In this document: positions 41,603 to 55,922 of the stretch, one piece after another
Position numbering within the stretch: the first letter of the stretch is position 1
How the letters are laid out: every line of letters begins with the position of its first letter
NCBI RefSeq assembly: GCF_014522325.1
Contig: NZ_CP041983.1
Span: 1,302,001 to 1,366,000 of the forward strand
Length of the DNA stretch: 64,000 bases
Direction: 5' to 3'
From: Lactobacillus sp. PV012
GTDB lineage: Bacteria > Bacillota > Bacilli > Lactobacillales > Lactobacillaceae
Notes under the pieces: generated by a model
What the model was told of the DNA's origin: nothing
Seen by the model: only the letters and a program-made list of their open reading frames with translations
Databases searched by the model: none
Made by a program: the position numbers and the translations under genes

Positions 41603-41643
41603 TAAAAATAGAGATCAAAGCAAAAATTTGATCTCTATTTTTT
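41603..41643 (+). terminator. Terminator of galE
   Basis: AAATAGAGATCAAA / TTTGATCTCTATTTTTT hairpin with loop GCAAAAA. Confidence 0.88.
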
Positions 41644-41923
41644 GATAAAATTTATCAGTGAACCTACTAACTTATTAACCGCAGTTAGTGGGTTATATCT
41701 AGGACTGACTCTCTTTTATATTGGAATATTAATTGCCAATTATTATAATCAAGAAAAATTTAAGATTCAATTTAAAAATATCTTTGCAATTTTTTGTCTT
41801 TTAATAATTGGATATATTACTACCTTATTCTTTGATACATTTGCTGTAATTACTGTTACAACAATGATTGTGATAATTTTAATTGCCAGTATTTATGTGC
41901 AAATTTTAATGAAAAATCATTAA
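41642..41923 (+). CDS. Possible small membrane protein (93 codons)
   Basis: An open frame of three hydrophobic segments (LLTAVSGLYLGLTLFYIGIL, IFAIFCLLIIGYITTLF, AVITVTTMIVIILIASIYV). Its only start is a TTG inside the T-run of the galE terminator, without a ribosome binding site, so expression is doubtful; it may be the remnant of a longer gene. Not recognised. Confidence 0.4.
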   Translation: MIKFISEPTNLLTAVSGLYLGLTLFYIGILIANYYNQEKFKIQFKNIFAIFCLLIIGYITTLFFDTFAVITVTTMIVIILIASIYVQILMKNH

Positions 41924-42053
41924 TTTAAATTTTTTTAAATTTTCGAGGCTTTTTCTTTGCTTTTTAAAAGAGGTAATCATAAACTATAAGTGTATTAAGA
42001 AAAAGATATATCAATTCAAAGAAATCGATATATTATTTTAGGAGGTATATATT

Positions 42054-42458
42054 ATGGCTGATTACGAAAAAAGAGAATTGAAAGCATTGGACAGAATTGC
42101 TAAGAAGATTGCTGATGCAGAAGCTCACTTAACTAAGATTGAAGAAAGTGAACCTGACAAGCGTCACCGCACTGCTCAACACGAAACTATTAAGGACATC
42201 AAGTCAATCTTAAAGCACGCTAAGAAGATTGGTGAAGATGAAGTTAAAGATGCTGAAAAAGGTGACGAAGACAAAGGTGCTCGTTACGATGCAGCTGAAG
42301 AATCAACTATCAAAGAATTAAAGAGTGCATTCAAGGAATTAGACGAAGAATTAAGTCACTTGAAGGATGAAGATGGTTACGACATTAAGCGTTACCGTTC
42401 AGAACACCACTCATTAGAAAAGGCTAAGGAAATCCTTAAGAAAGCCGGCAAACTTTAA
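42054..42458 (+). CDS. Highly charged helical protein of unknown function
   Basis: 134 residues, about half Lys, Glu, Asp or Arg, no Cys and no membrane segment. The whole chain should be alpha-helical, with two similar stretches (ETIKDIKSILKHAKKIGEDE and STIKELKSAFKELDEELSHL). AGGAGG nine bases before the ATG and codons typical of highly expressed genes suggest abundance. It has its own leader of about 100 bases and a strong terminator. Not recognised; stress protection or nucleic-acid binding would be guesses. Confidence 0.75.
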   Translation: MADYEKRELKALDRIAKKIADAEAHLTKIEESEPDKRHRTAQHETIKDIKSILKHAKKIGEDEVKDAEKGDEDKGARYDAAEESTIKELKSAFKELDEELSHLKDEDGYDIKRYRSEHHSLEKAKEILKKAGKL

Positions 42459-42473
42459 AAAGAAGTTTGAGAT

Positions 42474-42509
42474 TAAAAAAACTACCTCGTTTGAGGTAGT
42501 TTTTTTGTA
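42474..42509 (+). terminator. Terminator of the charged helical protein gene
   Basis: AAACTACCTC GTTT GAGGTAGTTTTTTT, perfect stem and T-run. Confidence 0.9.
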
Positions 42510-42524
42510 TGAAAATTTTTGTAA

Positions 42525-42549
42525 AAAGAAAAGCCGTTTAGGCTTTTAC
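42525..42549 (-). terminator. Terminator of the aldehyde dehydrogenase gene
   Basis: Minus-strand AAAAGCC TAAAC GGCTTTT then CTTTTT. Confidence 0.75.
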
Positions 42550-42554
42550 TAATA

Positions 42555-43895
42555 TTACTTCATTCGATAAGCAATTGTTTTAATATTTAAGAGATCTCTT
42601 GCAGATACATTATGAGAAATAGAATTTTCCCCATAAGATCCTGCTCCTAAGGTTAATGATGGCATTAAGTTATTATACATTCCACCAATTCCCCCCATTG
42701 CCGCTGGAGTATTTACTAAAATTCGGCATGCTGACATTGCAAGGGCAAAGTCTTTTACTAATTCTTTATCAGTCGTATGGATACCTGCAGTATGGCCTCG
42801 CCCACCATAATTTACTAAAGCACTACAAATTTCAAAAGCTTCTTCTTGAGAGTTAGCCTTGTAAAGTGTAAAAACTGGTGAAAGTTTTTCTGCAGATAAA
42901 GGATGCTGACGACCTACTCCTTGATATTCAGCAACTATTACTTGAGTATCAGCAGGAACATCTACTCCACACAAGCGTGCAATTTCTACTGCTGACTTCC
43001 CTGCAATTGGTCCAGCCACTGTTCCACGCTTGGGATCAATGAAGTTCTCTTCAAATTTCTTAATCTCTTCATCATTTAAAAAGTAACAATGTAAGTCTTC
43101 AAATTTACTCTTAACTTCATCATATACATCTTTATCAACCACTACAGAATTTTCAGATGCGCAAATCATCCCATTATCAAAAGTTTTTGAAGCTACAATA
43201 TCTTTAACTGCCTGATCAAGATCGGCTGTTTTTTCAATATAGGATGGTCCATTACCAGGTCCTACTCCCAAGGCTGGTTTCCCTGAAGAATATGCAGCCT
43301 TTACCATGCCAGGACCACCTGTTGCCAAAATTGTTTGAATACCATCATGATTGATTAAAGTATTAGTAGCTTCTAAACTAGGTTCTTCAATCCATTGAAT
43401 GGCGTTCGCAGGACCGCCCGCTGCCTCAATTGCTGCTTGCAGCACTTCAGCTGCTCTCTTACTAGCCTGTTGGGCTTGCGGATGAAAAGCAAAGACAATT
43501 GCATTACGTGTCTTTAAAGCAATCAAACTTTTAAAAATTACAGTAGAAGTAGGATTTGTGACTGGAGTAATTCCCACAATCACACCTACCGGTTCAGCAA
43601 TTTCCGTCAAACCTTGTTTGGAATCTTCTTTAATGATTCCAACTGTTTTTTCATTTTTAATAGAATTCCAGACTGTTTGGCTCGCAAAAATATTCTTTTC
43701 TACTTTGTCTGCTACTTTTCCTCTTTTTGTTTCTTCTACAGCTAATTCTGCTAACTCTTCTTTATGAGCTAAAGCAGCTTCTACCATTGCCTCACATATT
43801 TTATCAACCTGCTCTTGAGAATACTCAGCCATTTGATCTAAGGCTTTATGGGCATTTTCGACATATTTATTGATTGTCTCTTTTAATTCAGCCAT
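42555..43895 (-). CDS. Stand-alone acylating aldehyde dehydrogenase (AdhE N-domain type)
   Basis: 446 residues that correspond to the aldehyde dehydrogenase half of Adh[61 protein letters not shown] and the catalytic Cys in [14 protein letters not shown] near residue 246, then [20 protein letters not shown]. It converts acetyl-CoA and NADH to acetaldehyde or the reverse. The iron-dependent alcohol dehydrogenase half (about 400 more residues) is absent; the frame ends cleanly after AYRMK and a terminator follows, so it seems a natural single-domain enzyme, not a break. Partner alcohol dehydrogenase not in the window. Confidence 0.88.
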   Translation of the reverse strand: MAELKETINKYVENAHKALDQMAEYSQEQVDKICEAMVEAALAHKEELAELAVEETKRGKVADKVEKNIFASQTVWNSIKNEKTVGIIKEDSKQGLTEIAEPVGVIVGITPVTNPTSTVIFKSLIALKTRNAIVFAFHPQAQQASKRAAEVLQAAIEAAGGPANAIQWIEEPSLEATNTLINHDGIQTILATGGPGMVKAAYSSGKPALGVGPGNGPSYIEKTADLDQAVKDIVASKTFDNGMICASENSVVVDKDVYDEVKSKFEDLHCYFLNDEEIKKFEENFIDPKRGTVAGPIAGKSAVEIARLCGVDVPADTQVIVAEYQGVGRQHPLSAEKLSPVFTLYKANSQEEAFEICSALVNYGGRGHTAGIHTTDKELVKDFALAMSACRILVNTPAAMGGIGGMYNNLMPSLTLGAGSYGENSISHNVSARDLLNIKTIAYRMK

Positions 43896-44095
43896 AACTT
43901 TCTCCCTTCATAAACAAGCTTTTTATATGTTTAGTATACAACAATTTGTGAATAAAATCACATTTATATAATGAAGCTAAATTGTGTTCTAATGATTTTT
44001 TTTGATAAAATATAGAAGATGATTAAAAAATGTAATAATATATTTTAATAATTTATGATAAAATTTTATTACATTTAGAAAGGATGAGAATATTC

Positions 44096-45496
44096 ATGAC
44101 AGAAAAAAACTCTGCTCCCAAAAAAGAAAATAATGGGCAAATGAAGCGGAGCTTAACTAATACTCACATCCAGCTGATTGCTCTTGGAGGAACAATTGGG
44201 ACTGGACTATTCTTAGGAGTAGGTAACAGTATCAAATTAGCTGGGCCTTCAGTGATTATCATCTACGCATTAGTTGGATTTTTCCTTTTTCTATTAATGC
44301 GCGCTTTAGGAGAACTTGTTCTCTCCGATTTAAATAAGCATACTTATATTGATTTTATTACTCAATATTTAGGAAAAAACATTGGGTTTGTTACTGGCTA
44401 CCTTTACTGGATCAGTTGGCTAACCTTAGCTATGGCTGAACTTACAGCCTTAGGTATTTATTTCCAATATTGGTGGCCTAAACTTCATCCCTGGATTCCC
44501 GCGGTTATTACCTTAGTAGTTTTATTGGGTATTAATTTAATTTCTGCTCGAGTTTTCGGAAATCTTGAATTCAGTTTTGCAATTATTAAAATTTTAACAG
44601 TTATTATTTTCGTAATCTTAATTTTCTATCTAATGATTACTGGAAAAAGTACCCATTATGGTGCTATAGGATGGGGGAATTTTATTACCGATGGTGGCTT
44701 CTTCCCTAAGGGAGGCAAAGGGTTCCTGATGGGATTCCAGATGGTTATCTTCTCTTTCATTGGAGTAGAGCTGATCTGTTTAACTGCTGCCGAAGCCCAA
44801 AATCCTAAAAAGACTTTACGTCGAGCAATTGAACAACTACCTGTAAGAATCATCTTATTCTATGTTTTAGCTATTGTTGCAATTTTGTTAATTATTCCAT
44901 GGGATAAAGTTTCTACAAGTAGTTCCCCATTCGTTCAAGCCCTTGCTGCTACTGGAATTAAAAATGCTGGTTCTATTATTAACTTTGTTGTTATTAGTGC
45001 CGCTGTTTCTTCAACTAATAGTTTCATCTATAGTGCAGGTCGTCTACTATTTTCTATTAATTACAATGGAAAAAATAAATGGAGTAAGACTTTTGGTAAG
45101 TTAAATCGTCGTCAACTACCAGAAAATGCTTTAATTTTTTCTACACTAGTTATTGCTTTAGCACCAATTTTGAACTACTTTTTAGGAGACGCATTTGAAT
45201 TTATTTCATCTACTTCTACAAGTATGTTCTTGATAATCTGGTGCCTAATGATCTTTACTCACCTTCGTTATCGAGCACAAACTCCTAAAGATCAATTGCC
45301 AGATTTCAAGATGCCTCTTTCTCCATGGACCGACTATCTAGATTTAATTTTCTTCATTGCCATGATTATTGTTCTATTGATTTTCCCAGATCACCGTATT
45401 CCAATGTTAACAGCAATTATTGTTTTCTTAGTCTTAATTGCTTTAACTAAGTTTATCCGTGAAGAACAAGAAATTAAGGAAGAAAATAATCAATAA
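44096..45496 (+). CDS. APC-family amino acid permease
   Basis: About 466 residues, 12 membrane helices. RSLTNTHIQLIALGGTIGTG and LFLGVGNSIKLAGPSVIIIY are the helix 1-2 substrate and cation site, and GFQMVIFSFIGVELICLTAA lies in helix 6. Similar to the CycA/AapA/LysP branch that imports amino acids with protons. The ATG at 44096 is 11 bases after AAAGGA; an ATG four codons earlier overlaps the binding site. Substrate not assigned. Followed by a terminator shared with exoA. Confidence 0.9.
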   Translation: MTEKNSAPKKENNGQMKRSLTNTHIQLIALGGTIGTGLFLGVGNSIKLAGPSVIIIYALVGFFLFLLMRALGELVLSDLNKHTYIDFITQYLGKNIGFVTGYLYWISWLTLAMAELTALGIYFQYWWPKLHPWIPAVITLVVLLGINLISARVFGNLEFSFAIIKILTVIIFVILIFYLMITGKSTHYGAIGWGNFITDGGFFPKGGKGFLMGFQMVIFSFIGVELICLTAAEAQNPKKTLRRAIEQLPVRIILFYVLAIVAILLIIPWDKVSTSSSPFVQALAATGIKNAGSIINFVVISAAVSSTNSFIYSAGRLLFSINYNGKNKWSKTFGKLNRRQLPENALIFSTLVIALAPILNYFLGDAFEFISSTSTSMFLIIWCLMIFTHLRYRAQTPKDQLPDFKMPLSPWTDYLDLIFFIAMIIVLLIFPDHRIPMLTAIIVFLVLIALTKFIREEQEIKEENNQ

Positions 45497-45526
45497 GAAA
45501 AACTGAAAACATCAATAAAATCTAAA

Positions 45527-45581
45527 ATAAAATCGTCCCTCTATCAAGGCCTTCTCAACCGTGAAATAGGGACGATTTTTT
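45527..45581. terminator. Terminator between the permease and exoA
   Basis: AAAATCGTCCCT / AGGGACGATTTTTT with a 25-base loop; suits the convergent genes. Confidence 0.75.
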
Positions 45582-45592
45582 GTAATTAAAAT

Positions 45593-46423
45593 TTACTTCT
45601 TTAGATCAATCTCTAAAAGTATTGGAGCATGATCTTTACGAGGTGTATCACTAAAAATTTTTAGATCTTTGATTTCTTTTTTCAAATCATCGGAAACCAA
45701 AAAATAGTCTATTCTCCATCCTAAATTATATTGTTTACTCGTTGGTACACGCTGATCCCACCAAGTATAGTCTTTTCCATCAGGGTTTAAATAGCGATAA
45801 ACATCAATAAACCCAGCTTTTAATATTTCACTAAATCCTGCCCTTTCTTCGGGAGTATACCCTGCCTTCTTTTCCATGCGTTCGGGATGCTTCAAATCCA
45901 GTGAGGATGCAGCCACATTGAAGTCGCCACAAACAATTACCGGCTTCTTTTTCTTTAAATTTTTTAAATACTCACAATACTTTTTATCCCATACTTCCCT
46001 ATCTTCTAACCGAAGAAGATTATTTCCAGAATTTGGAGTATAGACTTGAGTGATGTAAAAACCTTCAAATTCTAAGGTTAAGATGCGTCCCTCAAAATCC
46101 ATGGGAACGGGGGCAAAAATAACTGGATATTCCACAGCAGGATGATAGTTTTCTTTGATTAAAAACATTGTACCGGCATAACTTTTACGTGCTGGCTCAT
46201 CAGAGGAACGCCAAATTACCCGATAATCTGGGAAAAATTCATTTAACTTTGAAAGATGGGTGGCTGTAGGGCCACTTGCTCTTAATTTGGTCTCTTGAAA
46301 AGCAATTACATCAGGAGCTTCGTGGCGAATTTTAAGTAGTAAATTTCTAGTTTCCTGAGCACGTGAAGACTCACTAGTCAAAGCAGCATTTAAAGAATCA
46401 ATATTCCAAGAAATAATTTTCAT
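45593..46423 (-). CDS. exoA: Exodeoxyribonuclease III
   Basis: 276 residues, exonuclease-endonuclease-phosphatase fold. KIISWNIDSL, VIAFQETKL with the metal-binding Glu, QVYTPNSGNN, VIVCGDFNVAAS with the catalytic Asp and Asn, and the end of the protein WRIDYFLVSDDL and KDHAPILLEI with the final Asp-His are all present. It removes abasic sites and 3' blocks in base excision repair. Start at ATG 46423, seven bases after AAAGGGG. Lies next to the rrn operon. Confidence 0.94.
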   Translation of the reverse strand: MKIISWNIDSLNAALTSESSRAQETRNLLLKIRHEAPDVIAFQETKLRASGPTATHLSKLNEFFPDYRVIWRSSDEPARKSYAGTMFLIKENYHPAVEYPVIFAPVPMDFEGRILTLEFEGFYITQVYTPNSGNNLLRLEDREVWDKKYCEYLKNLKKKKPVIVCGDFNVAASSLDLKHPERMEKKAGYTPEERAGFSEILKAGFIDVYRYLNPDGKDYTWWDQRVPTSKQYNLGWRIDYFLVSDDLKKEIKDLKIFSDTPRKDHAPILLEIDLKK

Positions 46424-46587
46424 TTTTTGCACCCCTTTAACATTATTTTAAACCAAATAAACAAAATCAAATAAAAAAAGACTCTATAATATAGAATCTT
46501 TTCAGAGAAGTAATGTTTAAAATAAATTTTACTAAAAGAAGGAGATACAAAAGCATATCTTTTCTTAAAAATTATACAGAAGAAAAA

Positions 46588-46705
46588 GCATAGCAACTAC
46601 CTATCCTTGCAGGCAGTTTCCCACCAACTACTTTCGGCGTTAAGAAGCTTAACTTCTGTGTTCGGCATGGGAACAGGTGTTTCCTTCTTGCTATCGTTAC
46701 TATAC
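46588..46705 (-). rRNA. 5S ribosomal RNA
   Basis: About 118 bases. The ends pair as GTATAGTAAC and GTTGCTATGC; inside are GAAACACCTGTTCCCATGCC and GAACACAGAAGTTAAG, invariant 5S segments. Confidence 0.95.
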
Positions 46706-46763
46706 TTTCTTTGAGCTTTTACACTCAAAACTGAATATAATCTAAAGCCTAAAACCTAGAGCT

Positions 46764-51472
<4,709 letters not shown>

Positions 51473-51634
51473 TTTGAAATGAGCTTTTCTTAGCTCTTAA
51501 CGTTTTTTTGATTTGTTATCTCAAATTTATTGCTTGCGAATTGACTTCGCTTTGTTTGGGGTTTATTTCCCCCGCACACTTACGAATTTTTGTTCAGTTT
51601 TCAAGGTACTAAAGCGTCGGTTGACTACTTATCT

Positions 51635-51816
51635 ATTATATCATACTTGTTTTTTACTTGCAAGAGATAATTTTATTTTTCACTCTCTAAAAATATTCTT
51701 TTTCAGACAGCTATAATATCATATTACATCTCTCAAATAAATGCAAGAGTTTTTTTGATATTTTTCTCTTCGTGAGAAGCATATTATAATTTACACTCTT
51801 TTTATTAGTTCGTCAA
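51635..51816 (-). promoter_or_regulatory. Tandem rrn promoters
   Basis: Three candidate minus-strand promoters. P1: TTGCAA (51663-51658), 17 bases, TATAAT (51640-51635). P2: TTGCAT (51746-51741), 17 bases, TATGAT (51723-51718). P3: TTGACG (51816-51811), 17 bases, TAAATT (51793-51788), weaker. The rest of 51473-51820 is leader. Confidence 0.65.
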
Positions 51817-51824
51817 GTACTTTT

Positions 51825-52100
51825 TTATATTTTTTCAAAAATACTTATTCCTACCTTTAAATTCCTTTCCTTGTTATTCTTTACCCTTACTTTATACCAC
51901 CCATTCCCCTTTAATCTTATCCACTTATTTCCTTGTATTACCAACCTTTTGATTACCCCACCATTTTTAATTAATTCCATTTTCACTCTTTGCCTTTCTT
52001 GCTGGGTAATGTGAATCCAACATTCATTTTTTATACCTACTTCATTACTTTCTGCTTTTGCCATTCCATTATATATTCCACCTTCACCTATTAATTTCAT
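51825..52100 (-). CDS. Hypothetical 91-residue protein
   Basis: AAAGGAAAAG precedes the ATG at 52100. The product is basic with a strand-rich pattern (KNGGVIKRLVIQGNKWIRLK, GNGWYKVRV), no membrane segment and nothing recognised. It sits between the serS terminator and the rrn promoters on the same strand with no clear promoter of its own, so it may be read through from serS. It may also be a chance frame. Confidence 0.45.
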   Translation of the reverse strand: MKLIGEGGIYNGMAKAESNEVGIKNECWIHITQQERQRVKMELIKNGGVIKRLVIQGNKWIRLKGNGWYKVRVKNNKERNLKVGISIFEKI

Positions 52101-52113
52101 TTATCTTTTCCTT

Positions 52114-52152
52114 TCAAAAAAAGGAACTTCTCTCGTAAGAGAAAGTTCCTCA
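52114..52152 (-). terminator. Terminator of serS
   Basis: Minus-strand GGAACTTTCTCTTACGAGAG and complementary AGTTCC followed by TTTTTTT. Confidence 0.85.
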
Positions 52153-52158
52153 GTTAAT

Positions 52159-53469
52159 TTATTCACCAAGTGGTGCTTCTTTAGTAATTACCTTCATACC
52201 ATGCATATATGGCTGTAAAGCTTCCGGAACATTTACAGTTCCATCTTCATTTTGGTAATTTTCCAAAATTGCTGCTACTGTTCTACCTACAGCTAAACCT
52301 GATCCATTTAAAGTATGAGCTAAATGAAGCTTACCATCTGCATCCCGGTAACGAATTTGGGCACGACGAGCTTGGAAATCAGTACAATTTGAACAACTTG
52401 AAATTTCACGATACTTGTCTTGAGCTGGCATCCATACTTCCAGGTCATAAGTTCTAGCACTAGTGAAACTAGCATCCCCAGTTGAAAGTGCAACTACATG
52501 ATATGGTAAGCCAAGTTTTTGAAGTAAGTCTTCAGCATTGTGAGTTAATTTATCCAATTCATCCCATGAGCTGTCTTCATCAACAATTTTTACCATTTCT
52601 ACTTTTCTAAATTCGTGCATTCTAATTAATCCACGTGTATCACGACCAGCTGAACCCGCTTCACTTCTAAAAGCAGGTGAAAAAGCAGTAACATTTACTG
52701 GCAATTTCTCTCCATTTAAAATCTTTCCACGGAAGTAGTTTACTAAAGGTACTTCTGCTGTAGGAATTAAAGTTAATTCACGAGGCTTATCTGGATCATC
52801 ATTATCTACAATTGTGTAAACATCTTCAGTAAACTTAGGGAATTGGCCAGTTCCTTGCATTGATTCTCTATTTACCATGTAAGGTGGAATAATTTCTGTG
52901 TAACCAGCCTTCATGTTTTGGTCTAAGAAAAAGTTTGAAACTGCTCTTTCAAGCATGGCACCTGCACCTTTGTAGTAAACAAATCGTGCACCAGTTACTT
53001 TACCAGCTGTATCCCAATCTAAAATATCCAAATCTGTTCCAATTTCCCAGTGAGGCTTAGGGGTAAAATCAAACTTAGTTGGTTCATTCCATTTTCTAAC
53101 TTCTTCATTGTAGCTTTCATCTGGTCCTACTGGCACACCATCTGCTGGAAAGTTAGGTAAACGAAGTAAAATGTAATTTTGCTTTTCAGTTAGTTCATCT
53201 ACTTCTTTATCTAAGTCTTTAATTTCTTTTCCTACTTCACGCATTGCCTTAATTGCTTGGCTTGCATCTTCTTTGTTACGCTTAGCTTGGGCAATTTGAT
53301 CTGAAACTTCATTACGTTTTTGTTTTAAAGTTTCACTTTTAGTTAAAGCTTCACGGCGCTTTTTATCAATTTCAACTAGTTCATCAAGCTCTTTTGCTTC
53401 AACACCTCTAGTTGCTAATTTTTCTTTTGCCCAATCAAGGTTTTCTCTAATTACCTTAATATCTAACAT
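52159..53469 (-). CDS. serS: Serine--tRNA ligase
   Basis: 436 residues. N-terminal coiled-coil arm for the tRNA (residues 30-100, [20 protein letters not shown] and onward), then the class II core: motif 2 in [21 protein letters not shown] and motif 3 in [20 protein letters not shown]. Essential charging enzyme of tRNA-Ser. GGAGGA lies before the ATG. Under T-box control (53491-53700). Confidence 0.97.
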   Translation of the reverse strand: MLDIKVIRENLDWAKEKLATRGVEAKELDELVEIDKKRREALTKSETLKQKRNEVSDQIAQAKRNKEDASQAIKAMREVGKEIKDLDKEVDELTEKQNYILLRLPNFPADGVPVGPDESYNEEVRKWNEPTKFDFTPKPHWEIGTDLDILDWDTAGKVTGARFVYYKGAGAMLERAVSNFFLDQNMKAGYTEIIPPYMVNRESMQGTGQFPKFTEDVYTIVDNDDPDKPRELTLIPTAEVPLVNYFRGKILNGEKLPVNVTAFSPAFRSEAGSAGRDTRGLIRMHEFRKVEMVKIVDEDSSWDELDKLTHNAEDLLQKLGLPYHVVALSTGDASFTSARTYDLEVWMPAQDKYREISSCSNCTDFQARRAQIRYRDADGKLHLAHTLNGSGLAVGRTVAAILENYQNEDGTVNVPEALQPYMHGMKVITKEAPLGE

Positions 53470-53490
53470 TAGTATGTTCCTCCTTAAAAT

Positions 53491-53700
53491 AAAAAAAGCC
53501 GACTCATCCCCAATTGGGACGAATCGACTTCACGGCTCGCGGTACCACCCAGCTTCAGTGTATATTTACACCACACTTTATAGCAATAACGGCGCTAACC
53601 GTGTAGAATTACCTACCCACTCTTAAAATCTGGAAATGACGTTCACTTACTCTCACCAACCGTAAGCTCTCTGAAGTTGTCTTAGGATTTCGTGTTTAAT
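53491..53700 (-). promoter_or_regulatory. T-box leader of serS
   Basis: The T-box core GGGTGGTACCGCG is at 53550-53538 on the minus strand. A terminator hairpin follows (AGTCGATTCGTCCC / GGGATGAGTCGGCT around AATT, then seven T, 53532-53491). The stem I region upstream (53580-53690) has GAGAGC and a TCC in CATTTCCAG that could be the serine specifier. Uncharged tRNA-Ser should stabilise the antiterminator. Confidence 0.85.
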
Positions 53701-53715
53701 TAGATTATACCATTA

Positions 53716-54213
53716 TTATTTTTTTAGGACAAAAAACTTTCTTCTTTTTTCCATTTCACCCAAAGCATACATCTGTTTGAAACCTAATTTTTCTAGTAAT
53801 TTCTCAGAAGCCAAATTACTACCAATTATCTCTGCCCATAAGACATCTTGATTCAATTGTTGAAAGGCATAATTTACTAACAACTTCATTGCCTCAAAGC
53901 CATAGCCCTTTCGCCAATAATTCTTATCTATTAAAAAACCTAAGGATTTCGCCCGCATAATTCCAGCAGCAATATCGATTGTTTGGTCATATAATTCAGC
54001 TAATCCAATCATTTCATTCGTTTCTTTTAATACAATGGCGTAACTCCATGGCCTTTCAGCATAAACTTTCGCTGCACGCTGTGCTTGGGCTAAGTTTTTA
54101 AATTTTTCAAAACCAGCTAATTGATGGTAAATCTCATCTTGGCCCCACTTATATAATGTTGGGGCATCAGCTGGGGTAACTTTTCTTAATTCTACTTTTG
54201 TTCCATTTAACAT
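53716..54213 (-). CDS. GNAT-family N-acetyltransferase (RimJ/RimL-like)
   Basis: 165 residues. TKVELRKVTPADAPTLYKW is the typical beta-1/alpha-1 start, SLGFLIDKNYWRKGYGFEAM with the acetyl-CoA loop RKGYGFEA, and NLASEKLLEKLGFK near the end. It transfers acetyl to an amino group of an unknown substrate. Its ATG overlaps the stop of the preceding gene (TAATG), so it is coupled to the TVP38 gene; I do not use the longer frame that starts within that gene. Confidence 0.87.
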   Translation of the reverse strand: MLNGTKVELRKVTPADAPTLYKWGQDEIYHQLAGFEKFKNLAQAQRAAKVYAERPWSYAIVLKETNEMIGLAELYDQTIDIAAGIMRAKSLGFLIDKNYWRKGYGFEAMKLLVNYAFQQLNQDVLWAEIIGSNLASEKLLEKLGFKQMYALGEMEKRRKFFVLKK

Positions 54214-54812
54214 TACTTGCCTACAATCTGTAATAACCATTTTGCACCGTAAACCAGTCCTAAACTGTATGCAGCAATTGTCCAAGGTTTACCAAGTATG
54301 ATAATCCAAAAGTAAGTTGAAAATTTCATCTCGGTTAAACCAGAAATCATACATAATACATCATCAGGTGCGGCAGGTGCAACAATACATATCGCAAAGA
54401 TCCAATTATAGCGTTTTTGATTTTTGGTCCACTTAATGTACTTATTATAAGTTTCCTCTGAAACCAAATGCAAAATAAATGGTTTTCCATAATATCGTGC
54501 TAAAAAGAAGATAATAATCGACCCAATACAAATTCCAACATAATTATAAATAAATCCCCAAATTGGCCCAAAGAAAACCACTCCACCTAAAAGTGAAATT
54601 CCTCCTGGAATAATTGGAATTACTACTTGTACAATTTGAATTAATATAAAAATTAAGGGTCCGATAATTTTTTTATCAGCTAAATATGCATGCATTTTTT
54701 CCTGACTAGTAAAGATTCCCAATCGATACCAATAAATTGTTAACAAAATAAGTAAAATTGTACATACAATTGTCCCAATATTTATTAATCGTCGCGTAGT
54801 TTTAGTCGACAT
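54213..54812 (-). CDS. TVP38/TMEM64 (DedA-like) membrane protein
   Basis: 199 residues, five or six helices. SNARE-associated/VTT domain: VIPIIPGGISLLGGVVFFGP, GSIIIFFLARYYGKPFI and CIVAPAAPDDVLCMISGLTE. Family members are proposed lipid scramblases or transporters in membranes. Two members lie within 2 kb here (also at 55923). Function in this organism unknown. Confidence 0.86.
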   Translation of the reverse strand: MSTKTTRRLINIGTIVCTILLILLTIYWYRLGIFTSQEKMHAYLADKKIIGPLIFILIQIVQVVIPIIPGGISLLGGVVFFGPIWGFIYNYVGICIGSIIIFFLARYYGKPFILHLVSEETYNKYIKWTKNQKRYNWIFAICIVAPAAPDDVLCMISGLTEMKFSTYFWIIILGKPWTIAAYSLGLVYGAKWLLQIVGK

Positions 54813-54915
54813 ACCTGCCCCTCCTTAGTTTTATATTAATCATACCAAATTTTTCTCTTACATTATTTAATATTCGCTAAAAAATTGCTTCAAAAAAAGA
54901 GGATTTAAATTCCTC

Positions 54916-55911
54916 TTATTTTTCTTTTCGCCATTGTAAACTTTTACTAGCTAAAATTGTGGTTAAAATACTAGAAATAAATAGCAGATACGATGAAATT
55001 CCAAATGAAATAGCATTTTCTAGCATTTGATGTAGCTTCAAATTATTAGCGACAGTGGTAGTAATCCCCAGCTTATGGCCAGCATTCAAGAAAATTAATT
55101 CAAAAGCATAAATAAACAAAACGATTGTTTCTGCCAGTGACAGAATAAAAGCAATTTGCTGGTTATGTTTTTTATTTTTAACTGTGACTACAATTATCGC
55201 AATTGGGACTGCAACAATTATCACCCATAAACTATAGCCAATTAAACTATATTTTCCATCCATCCCTGCAATAGAGAGTAAAGTAGTTGAAATTGAATGT
55301 TTATGGAAGCTACCAGAACTTGCTGCAGAAAAAGGGCCAAAAAATACTACTATCAGACTTAACAGCGCCATCAAAACTAATCCCCATTGGGCAGTAGTAT
55401 GACTTTTTCTAGATAAATTTTCTTCATGTTCTGGGGTTTTTCGCCTTCTATACTCTCTTACTTTATTTTCTTTATCCTGAATTTCATTGACAACATTGGA
55501 ACTTACTTGATTTACCTTCTGTGTCAATCTTTTATCAGCAAAATATTGTTCAGGATTTTGATTTTTATCACAAACAATAAATAGCCAAATCATTAAAGCC
55601 AAAAATGTAAACCAGCCTAGTGGGCGAGAGATGCTCATTAAAATTAATAATAAAACTCCCACGCAAAAGACAATCATTGAATTTACTTTAATCCATTTAA
55701 TCATTGCTTCAATTGTTGAATTAGGCTTTTTAGGTTGATAATTTTTAGCAAGAGCTTCTCTTCTAGTTTTAGTAGTACGGGCAGATACTCCCTCTGTTTG
55801 AGAACGATTTTTACTAAAAAATTCACTGCGAAACTTTTTTAAGTTAAAGCCACAATTAGAACAACTTTCATCAGTTTCTTTTACGGGATGATTACAATTT
55901 GGACAATTCAT
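54916..55911 (-). CDS. Zinc-ribbon membrane protein
   Basis: 331 residues. N-terminal zinc ribbon MNCPNCNHPVKETDESCSNC (two CxxC pairs), a basic linker, then seven hydrophobic helices with one long polar stretch (residues 130-175). Proteins of this layout are common in lactobacilli without known role. It lies between the two TVP38-like genes on the same strand. Confidence 0.7.
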   Translation of the reverse strand: MNCPNCNHPVKETDESCSNCGFNLKKFRSEFFSKNRSQTEGVSARTTKTRREALAKNYQPKKPNSTIEAMIKWIKVNSMIVFCVGVLLLILMSISRPLGWFTFLALMIWLFIVCDKNQNPEQYFADKRLTQKVNQVSSNVVNEIQDKENKVREYRRRKTPEHEENLSRKSHTTAQWGLVLMALLSLIVVFFGPFSAASSGSFHKHSISTTLLSIAGMDGKYSLIGYSLWVIIVAVPIAIIVVTVKNKKHNQQIAFILSLAETIVLFIYAFELIFLNAGHKLGITTTVANNLKLHQMLENAISFGISSYLLFISSILTTILASKSLQWRKEK

Positions 55912-55922
55912 AATAACTTTCC

